From assembly GCA_002451065.1 (NCBI GenBank), contig DKBC01000090.1:1-8663 (forward strand): 8,663 nt of DNA, read 5' to 3'. This stretch comes from Betaproteobacteria bacterium UBA6910 (GTDB taxonomy: Bacteria; Pseudomonadota; Gammaproteobacteria; Burkholderiales; UBA6910). Both the position numbers and the translations under genes were made by a program. Positions 5,374-8,663 of the stretch are shown here, piece by piece. Each line of letters starts with the position of its first letter. The stretch's first letter is position 1. Under the pieces are notes generated by a model. The model ran no database searches, was not told the DNA's origin, and worked only from the letters and a program-made list of their open reading frames with translations.

Positions 5374-6613
5374 GGAACACCGGCAGTGCCAGGCAGAATG
5401 CCGCTCCCGGCCCCTCGCCTTCCAGCGCCTCGAGGCGCCCGCCGCCGGCCTCAGCGATGCTCTTGCAGATGCAGAGTCCCATGCCCAGGCCGCTTTTCTT
5501 GGTGGTGAAAAACGGCTCGAACAGGCGCCGGCGCGCCTCCTCGTTCAACCCCGGCCCCTGGTCCCGAACCGTGATCGCGATGGTGGCAGCGTCGCGCCGC
5601 GCCGTGGTGATGGCGATCTCGCGCCGGGACGGGGCCGCATCCCGCATCGCGTCCATGCCATTCGCCACCAGGTTCAGCACCACTTGCTGCACCTGCACTC
5701 CATCCGCCAGGACCGGCGGCAGCCCCTCCTCCAGCATGAGCCGCAGGCGGACCCGCGCCTCCCGAGCGCCGGGCGCCGCGATTCGCGCGGCATCGCGCAC
5801 CGCGTCGTTCACTGCCACCGCGCGCCGCTCCGGCGCGCGCCGCGCCAGGAATTCTCGCAAGTTGCGCACGATCGCTCCGGCCCGCTCGGCGTTGACCGCG
5901 ATGCGTTCCAGCGCCTCTCGCACGTCCGTGGAATCCGCCCGGCCGTCCGCCAGCATGCGCCGGCAGGCGCGGGCGTAGTTGGCGAGGGATGAGAGGGGCT
6001 GGTTCAGCTCGTGGGCCAGGGCTGCCCCCATGGCCCCCAGGGCGGTGGCGCGGGACAGTCGCGCCAGTTGCTCCAGGTGGGAGCGAGCCCGCTCCTCCGC
6101 GTGCAGCCGCTCCAGTTCCGCGCCCGCGCGCACCGCGAACACCCGCGCCAGAGCCCAGCCGATGTCGTGCTCCGGCATCCGGCGCGGATCGAGAAACGCG
6201 AGGTGCCCGATGACTCGGTGATCCCGGGAACCGAGGATGGGGATGCCACGGTAACTATCCACCCCCAGGGCCTGCTCCTTGGGAAAGAGCTCGGAGACGC
6301 GCGCCGGATAGTGGCACTCCCGGGCCTCGTTGATCACGGCCTCGCAGGGCGTCGCCCTCAACTCATATTCGCGGGGATCGCGAAAGCCGTCTCCCGCCCA
6401 GAACGCCAGCATCCGCAGGCGGGTGGGCGGCTGGTCCAGGCATTCCGTGATGAACGCGTACTTCACGCCAATGATGCGGGCAAGGTTGCGCACCAGGGCG
6501 TGGAAGAACTCCTCGCCGGTCGTGGGTGAGGTGGCCTCCACCATCAGCCGCAGCAGCTCCTCGCCCCGGGGCATGGACCCGGACTCGGTGTGGCCTGTCC
6601 CCAGTTCCGCCAT
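5366..6613 (-). CDS. GAF-domain sensor histidine kinase
   Basis: 415 residues from ATG 6613, which has a strong GGGAGG ribosome site (6624-6619) five bases upstream; the frame stays open for 45 more codons but these lack support. No membrane helix is seen, so the kinase is cytosolic. Residues about 17-170 form a GAF-like sensory domain with several cysteines (C58, C90, C100). The HisKA helix has RATALGAMGAALAHELNQPL with phospho-acceptor H201. The ATPase domain has the N box LNLVANGMDAM (313-323; Gly where Ala is usual), the G1 box DQGPGL (351-356), the F box LFEPFFTTK (364-372) and G2 SGLGMGLCICKSI (374-386). This belongs to the FixL/DctB/TodS-type HPK4 group. The cysteines may only be structural; the ligand of the GAF domain cannot be read from sequence. 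It is paired with the response regulator by an 8-bp overlap and is divergent from an exported unknown protein. Confidence 0.92.
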   Translation of the reverse strand: MAELGTGHTESGSMPRGEELLRLMVEATSPTTGEEFFHALVRNLARIIGVKYAFITECLDQPPTRLRMLAFWAGDGFRDPREYELRATPCEAVINEARECHYPARVSELFPKEQALGVDSYRGIPILGSRDHRVIGHLAFLDPRRMPEHDIGWALARVFAVRAGAELERLHAEERARSHLEQLARLSRATALGAMGAALAHELNQPLSSLANYARACRRMLADGRADSTDVREALERIAVNAERAGAIVRNLREFLARRAPERRAVAVNDAVRDAARIAAPGAREARVRLRLMLEEGLPPVLADGVQVQQVVLNLVANGMDAMRDAAPSRREIAITTARRDAATIAITVRDQGPGLNEEARRRLFEPFFTTKKSGLGMGLCICKSIAEAGGGRLEALEGEGPGAAFCLALPVFHG

Positions 6614-6855
6614 GGTCGCCTCCCGCCACCGGCGCCATGCGCCGGCATGAGCCCATTGTAGCCACGGCGAGGGGCCGTGGAAGGGCCATAGGTAATCACC
6701 GAAATGGCGTTGCGTATTGCTCCGAATTTTGCGCGAAGCCCCGAACATCTACATTGCACGTCATGGAGCGCCCGAAAGTGACACGGCGACGAACTCCAGG
6801 CAGCGGATCCGCAGGGAACCGTGCTCAACCGGATTCAACGACACAGGAGATGACC
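6614..6855. promoter_or_regulatory. Divergent promoter region, kinase versus exported protein
   Basis: A 242-bp gap between oppositely directed genes, which must hold both promoters. One dyad stands out: CCACGGC (6662-6668) and GCCGTGG (6674-6680) with a 5-base spacer, in the kinase leader. TTGCG occurs at 6710-6714 and 6729-6733, and ATTGC at 6716-6720 and 6753-6757. No clean -35/-10 pair was found on either strand. Confidence 0.45.
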
Positions 6856-7896
6856 ATGCTCAAAGCCAGCCATTTTGCGAAGTGCGTCGCCACCGCCGCG
6901 GTGGCCGCCATGCTTTCCCTCGGCGCCGGCATTGCCGCCGCCGACGGCGGGCGCACCGTGTTCCTGAAAAGCGCGGCGGAAGGCGCCGACAATACCGTGA
7001 CCCTGCCCCTGTACCGGGCCACCACCCAGGACGGGCGCGAAGCATGGTTCGTGGTGTTCGACGCATCCAGCGGCAAGGACGCCGCGGCGCTCGGCGTGAA
7101 CCAGGCCTCCAAGCTGGAGAACGTGCCCGACGAGGCCGCGATGCTGGCGGAATGCGTGCACGGCCAGGCGAAATGCGGCGTGGACGAGCTGGTGCTGCCG
7201 GCCACCGTGGACTTTTCACCGGACCATCACGTGGCGCCCGGACCCACGGGCTTTCCGCCCGATGCCGCCGAGCCAGGATCCGTCGGAGAGGCTGGCTACA
7301 GCCCCCTGGTGAAGCTCCGCAACGGCAACATCATCAACGCACCCCATGTGGCCAACGCCAGCGGCCAGCATGACAAGGTGGTGGCCATCGACTACGCCCG
7401 GCGCAAAGTGACCCTGCGGGAGACCGACGGCTTCCAGGGCGGAAAACGCGTGAAGTACGTCTCCACCGACTCCTCCTTCGTGGTGGCGGCGGCCCTGGAG
7501 GAATCCACCTGGGCGCCCAAGCTGGCCCAGGCGGCGGGCGCAGGCAACGACGGCACCGATTCCTCGCGCGCGAGCCTGTCCGCGTTCGTGAACGGCCAGA
7601 CCGGTGCCGGCAACCCCAACCGCCAGGGCCTCAATTCCGCCCTGCTGGATGGGCTCTCACCCCTCAACGTGCTGTCCTGGAACCCGACCCAGGGCCGCTA
7701 CAGCCCCCTGTGGGACATCTTCCCCACCGCCTGGAGCGACGCCGCGGTGGCGGCCGGCCAGAACCCGCGACAGACGGATTTCGGCCAGGTGCGGAACCTT
7801 GCCCAGAAAGGCATCGTGGCCGCCTTCGGCCCCCTGATCAGCCCGGATACACCCAACGGCGTGATCGTGAACTGCCCCATCGTCAGCTCAGACTGA
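6856..7896 (+). CDS. Exported protein of unknown function
   Basis: 346 residues. AGGAG at 6845-6849 is six bases before ATG 6856, which fixes the start; ATG 6850 abuts it and is too close. Residues 1-29 are a Sec signal peptide (basic MLKASHFAK, alanine-rich core, likely cleavage after GIAAA). The mature protein is soluble, with no further membrane helix or lipobox. Features seen: C100 and C107 seven apart in an AECVHGQAKCG segment, one late Cys (C340), a histidine-rich PDHHVAP segment (122-128), a GYSPLVKLRNGNIINAPHV segment (147-165) and a later RYSPLWDIFPTAWSDAAVA segment (281-299). The YSPLWD...W..A pattern recalls uncharacterised exported bacterial proteins I cannot name with certainty. 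No catalytic motif is recognised. The gene is monocistronic, with its own terminator, and is divergent from a two-component system that may control it. Confidence 0.8.
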   Translation: MLKASHFAKCVATAAVAAMLSLGAGIAAADGGRTVFLKSAAEGADNTVTLPLYRATTQDGREAWFVVFDASSGKDAAALGVNQASKLENVPDEAAMLAECVHGQAKCGVDELVLPATVDFSPDHHVAPGPTGFPPDAAEPGSVGEAGYSPLVKLRNGNIINAPHVANASGQHDKVVAIDYARRKVTLRETDGFQGGKRVKYVSTDSSFVVAAALEESTWAPKLAQAAGAGNDGTDSSRASLSAFVNGQTGAGNPNRQGLNSALLDGLSPLNVLSWNPTQGRYSPLWDIFPTAWSDAAVAAGQNPRQTDFGQVRNLAQKGIVAAFGPLISPDTPNGVIVNCPIVSSD

Positions 7897-7916
7897 GGCA
7901 AAGTCCTTGCAACAAA

Positions 7917-7947
7917 GCGGCCCGCCGGCGCGGGCCGTCTTTCTTCT
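7917..7947 (+). terminator. Intrinsic terminator of the exported-protein gene
   Basis: CGGCCCGC (7918-7925) pairs perfectly with GCGGGCCG (7930-7937) around CGGC, and TCTTTCTTCT follows directly. It begins 21 bases after the stop codon at 7894-7896. Confidence 0.85.
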
Positions 7948-7999
7948 GCCGAGCTCCTCCGAAGCCAATCCTCAGCGCAGCGCGGCCCCGCATAACAAC

Positions 8000-8030
8000 A
8001 AAAAGGTGCGGCCCCTTTCGAGACCGCACC
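8000..8030 (-). terminator. Intrinsic terminator of the cadherin-like gene
   Basis: On the minus strand GGTGCGG (8030-8024) pairs with CCGCACC (8011-8005) around a 12-base loop, followed by five T (8004-8000) and then GTTG. It lies about 95-125 bases past the TAA of the cadherin-like gene. Its stem resembles that of the minus-strand terminator at 2947-2970 (GGTGCG core). Confidence 0.75.
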
Positions 8031-8037
8031 TCCGAGT

Positions 8038-8053
8038 GCACTTCCCCAAGTGC
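8038..8053 (-). other. Small hairpin before the terminator
   Basis: GCACTT and AAGTGC form a perfect 6-bp stem closed by a four-base loop (GGGG on the minus strand), 7 bases before the terminator stem. It is probably part of the 3' untranslated region of the cadherin-like mRNA. Confidence 0.35.
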
Positions 8054-8123
8054 TCCGCTAGAAGGTTATTGTTGTTAACTCATCCATCCTCCCATTGCCG
8101 TCGCGGCGCGTGGCGCTTCCTCG

Positions 8124-8663
8124 TTACCGCGGCACCGCCGTGGTGCCGGTGGCCACGTCCACGTCCGGGTTGTCGTCGAAGATCTCGACCCTCCAGAAGA
8201 TGGTGCCGATCGCGGTGGGCGTGTAGGCCGGGAAGGCGAACTGGCTGGTGCCCCCGCCCGGCGGATCGCTCACCTGCAGCGACTGGCTGTACACCAGGGG
8301 CCCGGTGGCCGAATTAAGCCTGCCGGTCAGCGTCGCCGTCCGCAGGCCGTTCACCGTCCCGCCGTTGTTGACGTTGATGGAGACGGCGCTCAGGGCGCGG
8401 CCGACGCGGCCGTTGTTGGGCACCGTGAAGCGGGCGATGTCGAGGTCCACCCCGGGCTGCACGTTCACCGCGACCGTGGCGACATTCGACAATGCACCGC
8501 TCGGGTCGCGGGCCTGGTAGGTGAAGCTGCCTGCGCCACTGAAGCCGGCGTTCGGAGTATATGTGACGGTGTTATTGGCGTTGACAACCGTGGTGCCGCC
8601 AACCTGGTTCGCCACATTGACCACGCTCAGGGCGTCGCCGTCCACGTCGCTGTCGTTGGCCAG
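8124..8663 (-). CDS. Cadherin-like / Ig-like repeat surface protein, C-terminal part
   Basis: The last 179 residues of a larger protein; the 5' end lies outside the window. It opens with LANDSDVDGDALSVV, the calcium-binding-type start of a tandem-95 (cadherin-like) repeat, and completes that repeat with VTYTPNAGFSGAGSFTY and ending ALSNVATVAVNV (to about 68). Residues about 71-178 form a separate beta domain resembling CARDB: VDLDIARFTVP, NGGTVNGLRTATL, VYSQSLQVSDPPGGG, FWRVEIFDDNPDVDVATGTT. It ends in TAVPR, with no LPXTG, PEP-CTERM, autotransporter barrel or glycine-rich RTX nonapeptides, so how it is held at the surface or secreted is not evident here. Likely an extracellular adhesin or structural protein. 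It converges on the exported-protein gene, and its terminator is at 8030-8000. The TAA stop is at 8126-8124. Confidence 0.85.
   Translation of the reverse strand: MANDSDVDGDALSVVNVANQVGGTTVVNANNTVTYTPNAGFSGAGSFTYQARDPSGALSNVATVAVNVQPGVDLDIARFTVPNNGRVGRALSAVSINVNNGGTVNGLRTATLTGRLNSATGPLVYSQSLQVSDPPGGGTSQFAFPAYTPTAIGTIFWRVEIFDDNPDVDVATGTTAVPR

Noticed and set aside
6705..6721. Sigma-54-like TGGC...TTGCT upstream of the exported-protein gene
   Set aside because: The GG-to-GC spacing is 11 bases instead of the strict 10.

Overview
The window is GC-rich and bacterial. Its protein families (type II secretion/type IV pilus-like pseudopilins, CcsA-like membrane protein, FixJ-type two-component pair, cadherin-like surface protein) suggest a proteobacterium. 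A betaproteobacterium of the Thiobacillus/Rhodocyclales kind is my best guess, from general resemblance only. The genes look chromosomal. I see no insertion sequence, phage, CRISPR, tRNA or rRNA.

Layout. (1) Positions 1-1870 (+): the tail of one pseudopilin gene and two complete ones, each overlapping or nearly touching the next. This is the end of a pseudopilus operon. The third protein carries a very long proline-rich tail. (2) Positions 1941-2849 (+): an exported di-heme c-type cytochrome with a C-terminal DUF5666-like domain, 70 bp behind the pseudopilins and perhaps in the same transcript. (3) Positions 2850-3695: about 850 bp without a credible gene, partly AT-richer than its surroundings and crowded with inverted repeats. 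Its left part looks like the 3' end of a structured RNA on the minus strand, ending at a strong intrinsic terminator (2970 down to 2939). Its right part holds a perfect hairpin and a sigma-54-like promoter for the next gene. (4) Positions 3696-4685 (+): a nine-helix membrane protein of the CcsA/CytC_asm family with a degenerate WWD motif. (5) Positions 4735-6613 (-): a cytosolic GAF-domain histidine kinase followed by a FixJ/NarL-type response regulator, overlapping by 8 bp. (6) Positions 6856-7896 (+): an exported protein of unknown function, divergent from the kinase. (7) Positions 8124-8663 (-): the C-terminal end of a large cadherin-like surface protein. The last two genes converge, each with its own terminator.

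How they may work together. The pseudopilins build a periplasmic or extracellular fibre or secretion piston. The di-heme cytochrome and CcsA-like protein point to c-type cytochrome biology nearby. The kinase/regulator pair may control the divergent exported protein. These links are inferred from position only.

The most promising unexplained element is the non-coding block 2939-3403, especially the minus-strand hairpin, pseudoknot and terminator at 2939-3059.
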